Source of the DNA: Spirosoma profusum
GTDB lineage: Bacteria; Bacteroidota; Bacteroidia; Cytophagales; Spirosomataceae
DNA length: 64,000 nt
Assembly: GCF_014699005.1 (NCBI RefSeq)
Contig: NZ_JACWZY010000016.1
Location: forward strand, 112,264 to 176,263
Reading direction: 5' to 3'
Position 1 is the first letter of the stretch. The number at the start of each line of letters is the position of its first letter. Shown here one piece after another: positions 17,907 to 26,976 of the stretch. Below the pieces are notes generated by a model that saw only the letters and a program-made list of their open reading frames with translations, was not told the origin of the DNA and searched no databases. The translations under genes were made by a program, and so were the position numbers.

Positions 17907-18866
17907 TTAAAACGTTTTATCTAACCAGGCGACTACTTGATTCCAACTCTCCACTGGAATCTTCGCATGCGTCGTATTCTCCATGACTAAAAACTCCTTT
18001 TTGTTACCCGGAACGAGATCATAAAACTCTTTCGCTTTCTCGAGAGAAAATAATTCGTCTTTATCGCCCATGCCTACCAATACCGGAATAGTCAACGTTT
18101 TAGGGAGTCGGAGTTCTTTGACATTGAGCATAGTCAAAAACCGAAGTGTATACCTGAAATTGAACAGGGGGTCTTTAGTAACCGTCATGCCTTCCCGATA
18201 ATATTCAGCAGCCTGATAGGATGGCCGGAAAATAGAACTGGCAAAAATTTTTGCTTTTTCATAAAAGGTAGGCTGTGCAGATACGCCTTTTCTGCCTTCA
18301 TAAGCTCCTGATAGTAAGACTAATCCAGCAATCTCATCTGGAATGGCGTCTGCTGCACAGATCGCTGAAGCTACGCCCAGGCTATGTCCCAGAATAATCA
18401 CTCTGGAAAAACCAAGGCTTTTAACGTATCGCACCGATTCCACTAAATCAGCGATCCATCTTTCTTTACCTGGGCTATCTCCCCGGTTACCGCCCGATAA
18501 GCCATGACCTCTATAATCCAGTCCGAATGTTGTGTAGCCGCCTGCTGATATTGGTTTACCTGCCATATTGTATGGGCCACTATAGGCAGTTATGCCATGA
18601 AAAATCAAAACGGCAATATCTTTCTTTGATTGATCAATACTGTCTGGATTCCACCTTCTTAAGAAAAGTGTTTCTCCATCTGACGTAGTAAACAAATGAT
18701 GCGCCCCTGCAAAATTTTCTCGTAAACTGGCGGCTTTTTCAGGCGAAATTCCAATATGATTTGTCTTTGATTTAGTTGGGAAAAACGCCAGGACTAATCC
18801 AATTATGAATATTGACACCAGTAAGGCGATGATACCAAATAAGATTCTTTTGCCTGTTTTTTTCAT
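17907..18866 (-). CDS. Membrane-anchored alpha/beta hydrolase (lysophospholipase/monoglyceride lipase-like)
   Basis: A 319-residue serine hydrolase. An N-terminal hydrophobic segment (ILFGIIALLVSIFIIGLVLAFF, about residues 8-29) acts as signal anchor. The hydrolase_4 domain has IAVLIFHGITAYSG (oxyanion region), GLDYRGHGLSGGNRGD, the nucleophile elbow VIILGHSLGVASA (about 155), GMGDKDELF (Asp) and ENTTHAKIP (His). This matches monoglyceride lipases and lysophospholipases. I chose ATG 18866, which starts the basic MKKTGKR before the helix. It is monocistronic, about 120 nt downstream of the SDR gene on the same strand. Confidence 0.85.
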   Translation of the reverse strand: MKKTGKRILFGIIALLVSIFIIGLVLAFFPTKSKTNHIGISPEKAASLRENFAGAHHLFTTSDGETLFLRRWNPDSIDQSKKDIAVLIFHGITAYSGPYNMAGKPISAGGYTTFGLDYRGHGLSGGNRGDSPGKERWIADLVESVRYVKSLGFSRVIILGHSLGVASAICAADAIPDEIAGLVLLSGAYEGRKGVSAQPTFYEKAKIFASSIFRPSYQAAEYYREGMTVTKDPLFNFRYTLRFLTMLNVKELRLPKTLTIPVLVGMGDKDELFSLEKAKEFYDLVPGNKKEFLVMENTTHAKIPVESWNQVVAWLDKTF

Positions 18867-18987
18867 AATTGTAATTTTTTGTATAAATAAATGTATAATC
18901 TTTTTCGCCTTGAACAAGGGTAAAGTCCTGGGATGGGAAGCGTCGTGTATTTAGAGAGCCTACAAATCCAAAGAGGCTCGCGAACGA

Positions 18988-19737
18988 TTAGCCAAGGTAG
19001 AGTCCTCCATCAATTTCCAGCGTCTGGCCGGTGATGAAAGAGGCTTCGTCGGAAGCTAGAAACAGGGCAGCATGAGCAATATCTTCGGGCTGGCCCAGCC
19101 GGCCCACGGCTATGCGAGACTGAATCATTTGCCTCAACGTATCGGGTACTGCCTCGAACATGGCCGTCTGGATGGCCCCTGGCGCGATGGCGTTAACTGT
19201 TATTCCGTATTTACCCAGTTCGCGGCCCCACACTTTTGTCATACCAATCAACCCGGCTTTGGCTGCTACGTAGTTGGTCTGGCCAAAATTGCCGTGAATA
19301 CCCACCGACGAAGCCATATTGACAATTCGCCCATAGTGCTGACCAATCATGGTTTCCAGCACTGCCTGTGTACAGTTGAGAGCACCCGTCAAGTTTACAT
19401 CAAGGACCCGTTGCCATTTCTCGGGTTCCAGTTTGCGCAGGGTTGAATCCTGAGTGATACCGGCATTGTTAACCAGTACATGAATTGTCCCAAAGCGGCT
19501 AAGAACTGTCTCGACGGCCTGCTGAACGATACCGACCTGCGTGATGTCGATACCAGGCATCGTCGTTACGGAGAGTCCTTGTCGGTTCAACTCGCTGGCA
19601 GTACGTTGAGTTGCTTCAGATTCAACATCCCAAATAACGACCTGCGCCCCTTCCTCGGCAAACCGCTCAGCAATAGCCCGTCCAATGCCGCCCGCTCCAC
19701 CCGTCACGATGGCTACCTTTTGGTGTAATTTAGTCAT
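18988..19737 (-). CDS. Short-chain dehydrogenase/reductase (FabG-like)
   Basis: A 249-residue classical SDR. The nucleotide-binding motif is VAIVTGGAGGIGRAIAERF, NNAG is at VLVNNAGITQ, and the catalytic Ser and Tyr-x-x-x-Lys are in NMASSVGIHGNFGQTNYVAAKAG (about residues 138-160). The C-terminal FITGQTLEIDGGLYLG is typical of 3-oxoacyl-ACP reductase-like enzymes. Upstream on the same strand lies a destroyed zinc-type dehydrogenase (19975-20475), so the two may once have formed a small catabolic unit. Whether it acts in fatty acid synthesis or in catabolism cannot be told; no fab genes are near. Confidence 0.9.
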   Translation of the reverse strand: MTKLHQKVAIVTGGAGGIGRAIAERFAEEGAQVVIWDVESEATQRTASELNRQGLSVTTMPGIDITQVGIVQQAVETVLSRFGTIHVLVNNAGITQDSTLRKLEPEKWQRVLDVNLTGALNCTQAVLETMIGQHYGRIVNMASSVGIHGNFGQTNYVAAKAGLIGMTKVWGRELGKYGITVNAIAPGAIQTAMFEAVPDTLRQMIQSRIAVGRLGQPEDIAHAALFLASDEASFITGQTLEIDGGLYLG

Positions 19738-19974
19738 GTTCAGGAACTGGTTTTTAAGTTTTATTACTAGCCGTTAAGTCACTTTGCAACGAACCCGAAC
19801 GTAACGCTCTTATTCGTCAAAACGAGTGAATAGTAACGTAGCAGGGCCGGTAACCGTTTAAAATTAGGTATAACTGATATCAGTTGCCACCCGCTTGAGT
19901 CGATCTGGAAACTGTTTTCATTATCGAGTACCCGATTCCCGCTAAATGATCCAGTTGATTATTGACGGAAATAG

Positions 19975-20475
19975 TCACTCGATCAATTCGACAATCAGTT
20001 TGGTTTCGGAGCCTGTTACGGCCATTTCAAACGCTTCCCGAAGTTGGTCGAGTGGGTAATAACCGGAGATGATGGTTGACGGGACAATCAGCTTTCGTCG
20101 GGTGAGTTCGATGGCGCGACGGAAGTCGGTTGGGTGTTGGTAAATGATCCAGAGGACGATGGTGATCCCTCCACGGGCAATTTTGAGTGGGGTAAACTAA
20201 GCGGACTTTTCTGAAAGGCCCACCAGCACAATTTCCGACCCACGCGGTGCCCAGCGGCTACCAACGTAGCGGCACCTGCCGAGCCCGCACACTCGAAAAC
20301 AGCCGCTACGTCGTTGGCTTCCCAAATTGCGTTTAGCGTCGGAGCGTCGCCCTGGGGGGAATGGCACCCTCGCGTACGGCCCTCTGTAGCTTTAACTCAT
20401 TAACTTCACTAACGATCACACGATAACCTAAACGTAACGCTACGTGCGGGGGAATTTCTATTGTGGACGAAGCCA
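19975..20475 (-). pseudogene. Decayed zinc-type medium-chain alcohol dehydrogenase
   Basis: On the minus strand three frames together give a recognisable C-terminal half of an MDR dehydrogenase: VALRLGYRVIVSEVNELKLQ, then in a shifted frame IWEANDVAAVFECAGSAGAA, then EIVLVGLSEKSA, an in-frame TAG, and TIISGYYPLDQLREAFEMAV to a normal TGA at 19975-19977. At least two frameshifts and one internal stop are present. The catalytic zinc domain and the GxGxxG loop are missing, so it is also truncated at its 5' end. It lies upstream of the intact SDR gene. A sequencing error alone would not explain all lesions. Confidence 0.8.
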
Positions 20476-20635
20476 TTTATCGAAAAACCAGATTGATAAC
20501 GATTTTACTGTAAATATCTGGCTTTTGGATTTCACTCGCTATTTTCTGAATAATCACGTGAATAATGGATAAATCAACGTATTACTGACGCCAGTGGCTT
20601 CATTAACGCTTTTTACCCGGGCAACGTAACACCTG

Positions 20636-21376
20636 CTACTCACTGGAGGCCCGAAACAAATTCCGAACCTGCAATTGATCAACAACCTGCGCTTTGTAGT
20701 ATCGACCAATGGGCAACGTTTGGCCTGCTACGTTGATGGAGGTTTCGGTCATAGACAGAATTTTGGATTTCGCTACGATAAACGACCGGTGAATGCGCAG
20801 GAATTGCTCACTGGGCAGAAGTTCCTCATAATACCCCAACGTTTGCCGGGTAGTGACCTGCCGGTTCAGTGTCGTGATTTTAACGTAGTCCCGTAAACTT
20901 TCCAGTGAGATAATTTCACCAAGATTAATCCGAATTAGCTGCCGTTCTTCTTTTACGAACAGAAAGGGTTCGTCAGTGGCTACAGCTGTGGTTTGTGGTG
21001 TTAATCGTTTCTGTGTGAAAGCTTTACCAATGGCTTTGATAAAGCGCTCGAACGGAATAGGTTTGATCAGGTAATCCAGTACGTCCAGTTCGTAACCATC
21101 CAGTGCATATTCCCGATACGCCGACGTAATGATCGTTTTAGGCGGATTTTGCAACGCCCACTGAGGCAAGGTACGTAGCAGTTCCAGCCCCGAAAGCTGC
21201 GGCATCTGAATATCTAGAAACAACAGATCGACCGATTTGCTTTGCAGGAACGTAAAGGCTTCTACCGCCGACCGGCATTTGCCAGCCAGTTCCAGTCCGT
21301 CAACCTGATTGACATAAGCGGCCAGTACGTCCAGCGCGATGGGTTCGTCATCAACCAGCAAACATTTGATCTTCAT
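20636..21376 (-). CDS. LytTR-family response regulator
   Basis: A 246-residue response regulator. The receiver domain (1-120) has the acidic pair in LLVDDEPIA, the phosphoacceptor Asp in DLLFLDIQMP (about residue 54), the Thr/Ser in TIITSAYREYA and the Lys in DYLIKPIPF. The C-terminal LytTR DNA-binding domain (about 140-240) shows FLFVKEERQLIRI, SLRDYVKIT and FLRIHRSFIVAKSKI. Its start at 21376 lies inside the 3' end of the histidine kinase gene (26-nt overlap), so the two are translationally coupled. Targets are unknown. Confidence 0.93.
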   Translation of the reverse strand: MKIKCLLVDDEPIALDVLAAYVNQVDGLELAGKCRSAVEAFTFLQSKSVDLLFLDIQMPQLSGLELLRTLPQWALQNPPKTIITSAYREYALDGYELDVLDYLIKPIPFERFIKAIGKAFTQKRLTPQTTAVATDEPFLFVKEERQLIRINLGEIISLESLRDYVKITTLNRQVTTRQTLGYYEELLPSEQFLRIHRSFIVAKSKILSMTETSINVAGQTLPIGRYYKAQVVDQLQVRNLFRASSE

Positions 21377-22442
21377 ACGTTTTTTCTGATCTAAAATCAC
21401 TACTGGTTAACGCAAGCGTCAACGTAGCGAGATACGTGCCGGTGCCATTTAGCTGCCGAAGCTGGTGCCGATTCGGATAAATCAATTGTAATCGTTTCGC
21501 GATATTGGATAAACCGATTCCGGTTGCGGGAGCCTCATTGGTTAGTTCAGGTTTGCTGTTTTCCACTTTGAAAACTAATTCGGTCGAACTCACCGTAAGC
21601 TGAATCTGAAGCCAGGCATCATCCAATTGGCGACTTATACCGTGCTTAAACGCATTTTCGACGAAGGGCAACAACAGGAGCGGGGCAATAAAGAGTCGAT
21701 CGGTAGCACCGCTAACCTGTATAGACAAGTGCAGTCGATCTCCATAGCGAATTCGTTCCAGCGCTAAATAATTCTGCAAATAAGAAACCTCTTTGGGAAG
21801 TGGTACCTGCGCCAGATTGCCTTCGTAGAGCATATACTGCATCAATTGAGCCAGACGTAGCACTACTTCGCCCGCTTTTTGTGGATTCTGACTGGTTAAG
21901 CCGTAGAGGTTATTGAGTGTATTGAACAAAAAATGCGGATTGATCTGATCCTTAAGTGATTTTAACTCAATACGTTGATTAGCAATGACTAATTGTTGAT
22001 TGAGCTGCTGCTGCCGAAACCCGAAACGTATCATGTGGAAGCCAATCAGCAACCCAGAGGTACAAAGTAGATAAAAAGCGCAGAGCATAAACCAGCCTAA
22101 ATCCCAGGGCTTTTCCGTTTTCAATCGGGCGGGCTCAAACGGAACTAAGTACAGGTAATATGTCCCTTCCCAGTACAGCATTCCGCAAATCAAGAGTGCC
22201 AGTAATGTTAGCAGTCCAAATTGAACGTAGCGTTGGGTTAACAGATACCCTGGAATCAGGACATACAACGTAACGTAAGTGAAAATCAGTTGCGCAGGTA
22301 ATTGCGCCAGCGCCGAAAGCAGATTTGCGACGTAGCGGTGTTCGAATTTGTCAATAGCCACTACCTGCAACCCGATATAGCACAGCCAGGCCACGAGATG
22401 AATGAGAATTTCCCGATAAACGGATGGCTGAAGTCGTGGCAT
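21351..22442 (-). CDS. LytS/YehU-type sensor histidine kinase
   Basis: A 363-residue membrane histidine kinase. Four predicted transmembrane helices occupy residues about 10-150 (ILIHLVAWLCYIGLQVV, LIFTYVTLYVLIPGYL, FGLLTLLALLICGMLYW, FMLCAFYLLCTSGLLIGF). A short linker coil precedes the His_kinase domain with the phosphoacceptor His in LKDQINPHFLFNTLNNLYGL, then the HATPase region PLLLLPFVENAFKHG and TGIGLSNIAKRLQLIY. There is no extra sensory domain. I chose ATG 22442; longer starts add a non-hydrophobic leader. It is cotranscribed with the overlapping LytTR regulator. Confidence 0.92.
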   Translation of the reverse strand: MPRLQPSVYREILIHLVAWLCYIGLQVVAIDKFEHRYVANLLSALAQLPAQLIFTYVTLYVLIPGYLLTQRYVQFGLLTLLALLICGMLYWEGTYYLYLVPFEPARLKTEKPWDLGWFMLCAFYLLCTSGLLIGFHMIRFGFRQQQLNQQLVIANQRIELKSLKDQINPHFLFNTLNNLYGLTSQNPQKAGEVVLRLAQLMQYMLYEGNLAQVPLPKEVSYLQNYLALERIRYGDRLHLSIQVSGATDRLFIAPLLLLPFVENAFKHGISRQLDDAWLQIQLTVSSTELVFKVENSKPELTNEAPATGIGLSNIAKRLQLIYPNRHQLRQLNGTGTYLATLTLALTSSDFRSEKTYEDQMFAG

Positions 22443-22764
22443 GAGACAAAAACGAATAACCCCCAAATTAGTGAATTCAATGCTACGTTCGTTCGCAAAA
22501 AAATGTAATCGCTTTTTGCCGATGATAAACAACAACGAGCAAGCGACAGAAAACAGGTTAGAAGTGCGGAATGGTGTTGGCGTACTCTATACTACGTTCT
22601 GTCTCAGATAGATTGCTTTTTGTCTTATGGATTTGGCGGGTCTACAGCGCTACGTAATATTTACGACTACCAACCTATGATGAAAAGGCCGGCTGACTTC
22701 CTCGCTGGGTCGGTCGGCTTTATCAGGGTTGGTAAGGATCAGTCTCGTAAACTACTGCCCTGAC
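22443..22764. other. Divergent intergenic region with hairpin
   Basis: About 320 bp between the kinase and the protease. It holds an imperfect hairpin: TACCAACC at 22668-22675 pairs with GGTTGGTA at 22727-22734, with an inner GC-rich stem (aaggccggctgac / gtcggtcggctt). The hairpin is only 30 nt before the protease start, so it would be in its 5' untranslated region if the promoter is upstream. Not a canonical terminator. Confidence 0.5.
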
Positions 22765-24012
22765 ATGAATATATGCCGTCTTTGTATGCTGTTCTTTGCT
22801 GTTTTGGGCCTGCCGCAAATGGCTATAGGTCAGAATAGCAAGTACGGATTTTACGTTGCCAGCCGCCAGAATCGAGTACAGATTCCCTTCGAGTACCGGT
22901 CGAATTTGATCATCATCCCCGTTTGCATTAATGAGCAGTATCCGATGCATTTCATCGTTGATACGGGTGTTAGTCATACCATTATTACGGATGCTAATGT
23001 CTTTCAAAATAGTACGTTCGCTACTAGCCGGACTATCAAATTGGCTGGCGTAGGTGGGTCAAACGCGCTCGTAGCTTCGGTTTCTACGGGCAATTCACTA
23101 CGCATAGGTAAGCTTCGGAGCGATCTGCATACGTTGGTTATTCTGAGCGAAGATATCATGCATTTGTCGGAGTACGCCGGTATGCCTATTCAGGGAATCA
23201 TTGGCTATGAACTCTTTGCTGATCTGGTTGTTACGTTGGATTTTGAACATCAGGTTATCACGTTGGTCAAGCCTGATAAATACAAGTATCGCCCCGCTGA
23301 CGGCGAAAAACATCCAATTTCTATTCAGGAAAAGAAAGTTTACACGGATCTGTTGTCCGTATCAAACGGGCGCGCGTGGTCACCGCTACGTGCCATTATC
23401 GATACGGGTGCCGGACAGGCCTTGTTACTGGATCGATTTCAACGCTGTCAGGTGCCGGTACCTGATAAAGTCATTCCGGTATCGCTGGGAAAGGGGTTAA
23501 CGGGTGAGGTTCGTGGTGAGTTGGGGCGATTATCCACAATCCGCGTGGGGCGTTATGTGCTGTCGGACGTGTTGGTGGCTTATCCAGATAGCCTGGATTT
23601 TGGCCTGAAACTAGCTCAACTGCCACCGCGTCAGGGAAATATAGGCTGTGAATTGCTACGTCGATTTCGTGTTACGTTTAATTACCCGGCGGGCTATCTG
23701 GTTATCAAACCTGTGAAACGATCAATCGATGAACCCTTCGTTTATGATATGAGCGGGCTGGAATTACGCGCTCGCGGAACGGAGTTTGACCAATACGTTA
23801 TTACGCAGGTCGTTAAAGATTCGCCCGCCGAAAAAGCAGGTATACAAGTGGGCGATGAGTTGATCTGGGTTAATAATAATCCGGCGACCCAGCTCACGAT
23901 GGGTGAAATATACAGGATGTTACTGGCTGGCGAAGGCAAGCAGGTTTCGGTGATTGTCCGTCGCCAAAGCCAGGTAAGCAGGCATCAGATTTTGCTCAAA
24001 AGGCTCATTTAG
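22765..24012 (+). CDS. Retropepsin-like aspartic protease with C-terminal PDZ domain
   Basis: A 415-residue secreted protein. Signal peptide to about residue 25 (FFAVLGLPQMAIGQ). Two aspartic protease lobes are present: MHFIVDTGVSHTIIT (about 70) and PLRAIIDTGAGQALLL (about 215), each with the D-T-G active-site triad. GIIGYELFADLVVTLDF and GNIGCELLRRFRVTFNY are the matching later strands of each lobe. The C-terminal 90 residues form a PDZ domain (VVKDSPAEKAGIQVGDELIWVNNNP). Pepsin-like lobes fused in one chain with PDZ are frequent in Bacteroidota, but the substrates are unknown. Start 22765 is set by the signal peptide. Confidence 0.85.
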   Translation: MNICRLCMLFFAVLGLPQMAIGQNSKYGFYVASRQNRVQIPFEYRSNLIIIPVCINEQYPMHFIVDTGVSHTIITDANVFQNSTFATSRTIKLAGVGGSNALVASVSTGNSLRIGKLRSDLHTLVILSEDIMHLSEYAGMPIQGIIGYELFADLVVTLDFEHQVITLVKPDKYKYRPADGEKHPISIQEKKVYTDLLSVSNGRAWSPLRAIIDTGAGQALLLDRFQRCQVPVPDKVIPVSLGKGLTGEVRGELGRLSTIRVGRYVLSDVLVAYPDSLDFGLKLAQLPPRQGNIGCELLRRFRVTFNYPAGYLVIKPVKRSIDEPFVYDMSGLELRARGTEFDQYVITQVVKDSPAEKAGIQVGDELIWVNNNPATQLTMGEIYRMLLAGEGKQVSVIVRRQSQVSRHQILLKRLI

Positions 24013-24084
24013 AGAGGATTGTGAGTGGCACTATTCACTAAACAACTCTTAAAACTTGACTATTAACTAAACCCGTTTTAAAAT

Positions 24085-24891
24085 ATGAACAGACTGTTTA
24101 TAATTGGTCGGCTTTTGTTTGCCAGCGCGATGATCGCATTTGGCGTAATACATCTTGTCACGGGCAACTTTCCCACCAGTTTATTGCCAATTGCGGCTGA
24201 TTTTCCGGTCAGGTTCACGCTTGTATTGCTTATGGGCCTGATCCTGATTGTTAGTGGCTTATGCATTGGTCTGTCGTGGAAAGCGGATAAAGCGGCTTTG
24301 AGTTTGGGTGCTCTTTTTCTGCTGTGCGCCTTTTATCCTCATCTGGTAAAATTAGTCTCGAACTGGTTTGCAGGTGGTACGTGGACGGTATTCGGTGAAT
24401 TACTGGCGCTCAGTGCTGCTTCATTCTACATAGCAGGCCAACTAGAATCGCCAGTAGATACCGTTTTTGAGAACCGGTTTAACGTAGCAAAGTGGAGCAA
24501 ATGGTTATTCACCGTTTCGCTGGTGATTTTTGGGATTCTCCATTTTCAATATGGAGCTTTCGTTGCTACGTTGATTCCAGCCTGGATTCCGGCTCGGCTG
24601 TTCTGGGCCTATTTTGTAGGAATAGCCTTTATCGCAACCGCTGTGAGTCTGATCAGCAACAAAAAGACCGTGCTTTCATCGGGCCTGCTTGGTGTTATGT
24701 TTTTGCTCTGGGTAGTGTTGCTACACGTACCACGCGCGCTCACCAAGATGCAATCCGAACCCGAATGGACCAGTTTATCCACCGCTCTAGCCATGAGCGG
24801 AATCGCCTTCTTCATGGCAGGTGCCGAACGGCAAAAAACGGGGTTGGGACGTTCTGCTACGTTGCCCGGAAGGGTTATCGTGGATCAGTAA
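24085..24891 (+). CDS. DoxX-like integral membrane protein
   Basis: A 268-residue polytopic membrane protein with about eight hydrophobic helices arranged as two similar halves (VIHLVTGNFPTSLLP in the first and ILHFQYGAFVATLIPAW in the second), as in duplicated DoxX-type proteins. The FGVIHL and FGILHF pair with the following aromatic/Pro-rich segment supports an internal duplication. No catalytic motif is evident. Some DoxX relatives take part in redox or sulfur chemistry at the membrane, but I cannot assign that here. It stands 72 nt after the protease on the same strand. Confidence 0.75.
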   Translation: MNRLFIIGRLLFASAMIAFGVIHLVTGNFPTSLLPIAADFPVRFTLVLLMGLILIVSGLCIGLSWKADKAALSLGALFLLCAFYPHLVKLVSNWFAGGTWTVFGELLALSAASFYIAGQLESPVDTVFENRFNVAKWSKWLFTVSLVIFGILHFQYGAFVATLIPAWIPARLFWAYFVGIAFIATAVSLISNKKTVLSSGLLGVMFLLWVVLLHVPRALTKMQSEPEWTSLSTALAMSGIAFFMAGAERQKTGLGRSATLPGRVIVDQ

Positions 24892-25159
24892 GTTAACTGT
24901 CTTAAAATCTCTGGAGCAATGCCCTGATCGGCTATTGGAAAACTACAACTACGGCAGGTCGCCAAATCCTGATTTCTTACGATTCGCACAGCATTGGTTG
25001 TAGCTGATTTAGCGCGTTATTTTACATCAGCTTGCGGAATTTGACGGCCAGTAGAGCGAAATAGGCCAACTAGTTAATAGAGCATCCATTATTGTAATAA
25101 CTTAAGGGCGTAGTTCCGTACTGGACGGGGCTCTTTGTTTCTAAACTCAAAGAACCTAA

Positions 25160-26116
25160 ATGCTCATGTCAGAGAAAAAGATTATTGCCGTATTCGGTGC
25201 TACTGGTGCCCAGGGGGGTGGAGTTGCCAGAGCCATTCTTAATGATAAAAATAGTGAATTTGCCGTTCGCGCTATTACGCGGGACATCAGTTCAGATAAG
25301 GCTAAGGAGCTGGCGCAATTGGGAGCTGAAGTCGTAGCGGCTGATATTGATGATGAGCAAAGCCTGCGCACTGCTCTGGAGGGAGCCTTCGGAGCCTTCT
25401 TCGTAACCTTTTTCTGGTCGCATTTTTCCCCTCAGCGGGAGTATAACGAGGCACGTAGTATGGCCCAGGCAGCTAAACAGGCTGGGCTGAAGCACGTGAT
25501 CTGGTCGACGCTGGAAGATACCCGCCAGTGGATTCCCCTGGACGATGATCGTATGCCTACCCTGCAGGGCAACTACAAAGTGCCGCATTTCGATGCTAAG
25601 GGCGAAGCCGATAAATTCTTTACCGATTTAGGCGTACCCACTACTTTCCTGAGAGCTTCTTTTTATTGGGAAAACTTTATCTATTTCGGAGCCGGACCCA
25701 AAAAGGGGCCGGATGATAAGCTGTATCTGACCTTACCAATGGCTGACAAGAAGATGGCCGGTGTGGCTTCGGAAGATATCGGCAAATGCGCTTACGCTAT
25801 CTTCAGGGGAGGTACGGAATTTATTGGGAGAACTATCGGCGTGGCGGGTGATCAGCTAACCGGTCAGGAAATGGCTTCGAAACTTTCCAAAGCGATAGGG
25901 CAGGAGGTAAACTACAATTATGTTACGCCGGAGGTATACCGGGGCTTTGGCTTTCCAGGAGCCGATGACATGGGCAATATGTTCCAGTTCTACCGCGATT
26001 TCGACGAGGTGTGCAACAGTGTTCGGGATGTAGCCTTCTCTCGAAAGCTAAATCCCGAATTACAGTCGTTCGATACCTGGCTGGAGAAAAACGCAGCGAG
26101 TATTCCTTTGGAATAG
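25160..26116 (+). CDS. NmrA-family NAD(P)-binding protein
   Basis: A 318-residue atypical SDR. The N-terminal Rossmann signature is IIAVFGATGAQGGGVARAIL, followed by AVRAITRDISSDKAKELAQLGAEVVAADIDD. The catalytic Tyr-x-x-x-Lys of normal SDRs is replaced by KVPHFDAKGEADK, as in NmrA/HSCARG proteins that sense NADP(H) rather than reduce a substrate. A reductase role is therefore uncertain. An alternative ATG at 25166 would shorten it by two residues. The gene stands alone, with a 268-bp gap upstream containing no recognisable gene. Confidence 0.87.
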   Translation: MLMSEKKIIAVFGATGAQGGGVARAILNDKNSEFAVRAITRDISSDKAKELAQLGAEVVAADIDDEQSLRTALEGAFGAFFVTFFWSHFSPQREYNEARSMAQAAKQAGLKHVIWSTLEDTRQWIPLDDDRMPTLQGNYKVPHFDAKGEADKFFTDLGVPTTFLRASFYWENFIYFGAGPKKGPDDKLYLTLPMADKKMAGVASEDIGKCAYAIFRGGTEFIGRTIGVAGDQLTGQEMASKLSKAIGQEVNYNYVTPEVYRGFGFPGADDMGNMFQFYRDFDEVCNSVRDVAFSRKLNPELQSFDTWLEKNAASIPLE

Positions 26117-26314
26117 AGGTCGGTAGAGCAGGTAGACCCTGGCGTAATAGCAGGATTGACAGTCTTTACGAATCTCAATCGCTCTTACTAAGTTAGCCGT
26201 AACGTGAATGCTCCAGTAATTCCGATAAGTTCTCAACCAATACCGATGCTATCCATAATCCTGGTCAGGTAATTTTGAAACAGACAATCTGTTCATAATC
26301 AATCGACTAGCATC

Positions 26315-26665
26315 ATGGCTAAACACCAGGAATTAATCACTCAAGCCTACCACGCCTTTAATTCACGCGATATCGACGCTGTTCTGAACCTATTGCATCC
26401 CGACGTAGACTGGCCGAACGGTTGGGAAGGCGGCTACGTAAAAGGACATGACGAAGTACGCAATTATTGGCTTCGGCAATGGCAGGAACTGAATCCGAAC
26501 GTAACGCCGGTTTCCTTTAGCGAAATGCCTGATGGACGTATCAACGTAACGGTTCATCAATTCATTAAAGATCTACAGGACAACGTATTAGCCGACAGTT
26601 CGGTAAGGCATATCTATACGATAGACCACGAAAAAATTAAACGAATGGATATTCTCCCCGCTTGA
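26315..26665 (+). CDS. SnoaL-like/NTF2-fold small protein
   Basis: A 116-residue protein of the SnoaL/NTF2 fold: ITQAYHAFNSRDIDAVLNLLHPDVDWPNG at the start and a C-terminal sheet RHIYTIDHEKIKRMDIL. Such proteins are small cone-shaped barrels that bind or isomerise ligands; many have no known role. No signal peptide. It is followed by a strong intrinsic terminator at 26696, and lies 198 bp after the NmrA gene, so joint transcription is possible but not shown. Confidence 0.82.
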   Translation: MAKHQELITQAYHAFNSRDIDAVLNLLHPDVDWPNGWEGGYVKGHDEVRNYWLRQWQELNPNVTPVSFSEMPDGRINVTVHQFIKDLQDNVLADSSVRHIYTIDHEKIKRMDILPA

Positions 26666-26695
26666 CAGTAACAAAAACTACTTATTAACCCGCTG

Positions 26696-26742
26696 CACCA
26701 GCCCGAACAAAATGTGTTTTGGGCTGGTGTTTTATTTTATTT
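26696..26742 (+). terminator. Intrinsic terminator after the SnoaL-like gene
   Basis: CACCAGCCC (26696-26704) pairs with GGGCTGGTG (26721-26729), with ACA/TGT extension inward, followed directly by TTTTATTTTATTTC. It is a canonical hairpin plus U-run, 30 nt after the stop codon. Confidence 0.88.
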
Positions 26743-26976
26743 CAGCCTTATTCGTATGACTCATCAACTGATCTTTACTACGTACATTTCAGGTGTTAAG
26801 GAACTTGTTGTAGGCTTGGTTTACTACGTCAACTCCAGATTCAAATTGGCCTTTCTCAGTAAACTAGCCTTCCTGCACACTTTGTGTGGTGCTGCTCTGA
26901 ATTAATTTTCAGTTCTTTCACGTAACGAAGGACGTAGCATCCCCTTTTATTCCTTAACCTGAAATCGTACGTAACA
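26743..26976. other. Intergenic region before the GntP permease
   Basis: No gene is supported here; a 63-codon frame starting inside the terminator has no recognisable features. Three ACGTA/TACGT sites occur in the last 60 bp. The permease promoter must lie here, but no consensus -7 box was identified. Confidence 0.4.

Noticed and set aside
24821..25003. 60-codon plus-strand frame overlapping the DoxX-like gene end
   Set aside because: Mostly a shadow of the DoxX-like gene; the part beyond the stop codon (NYNYGRSPNPDF) is not recognised.
26714..26905. 63-codon plus-strand frame before the GntP permease
   Set aside because: It starts inside the intrinsic terminator hairpin and has no family features.
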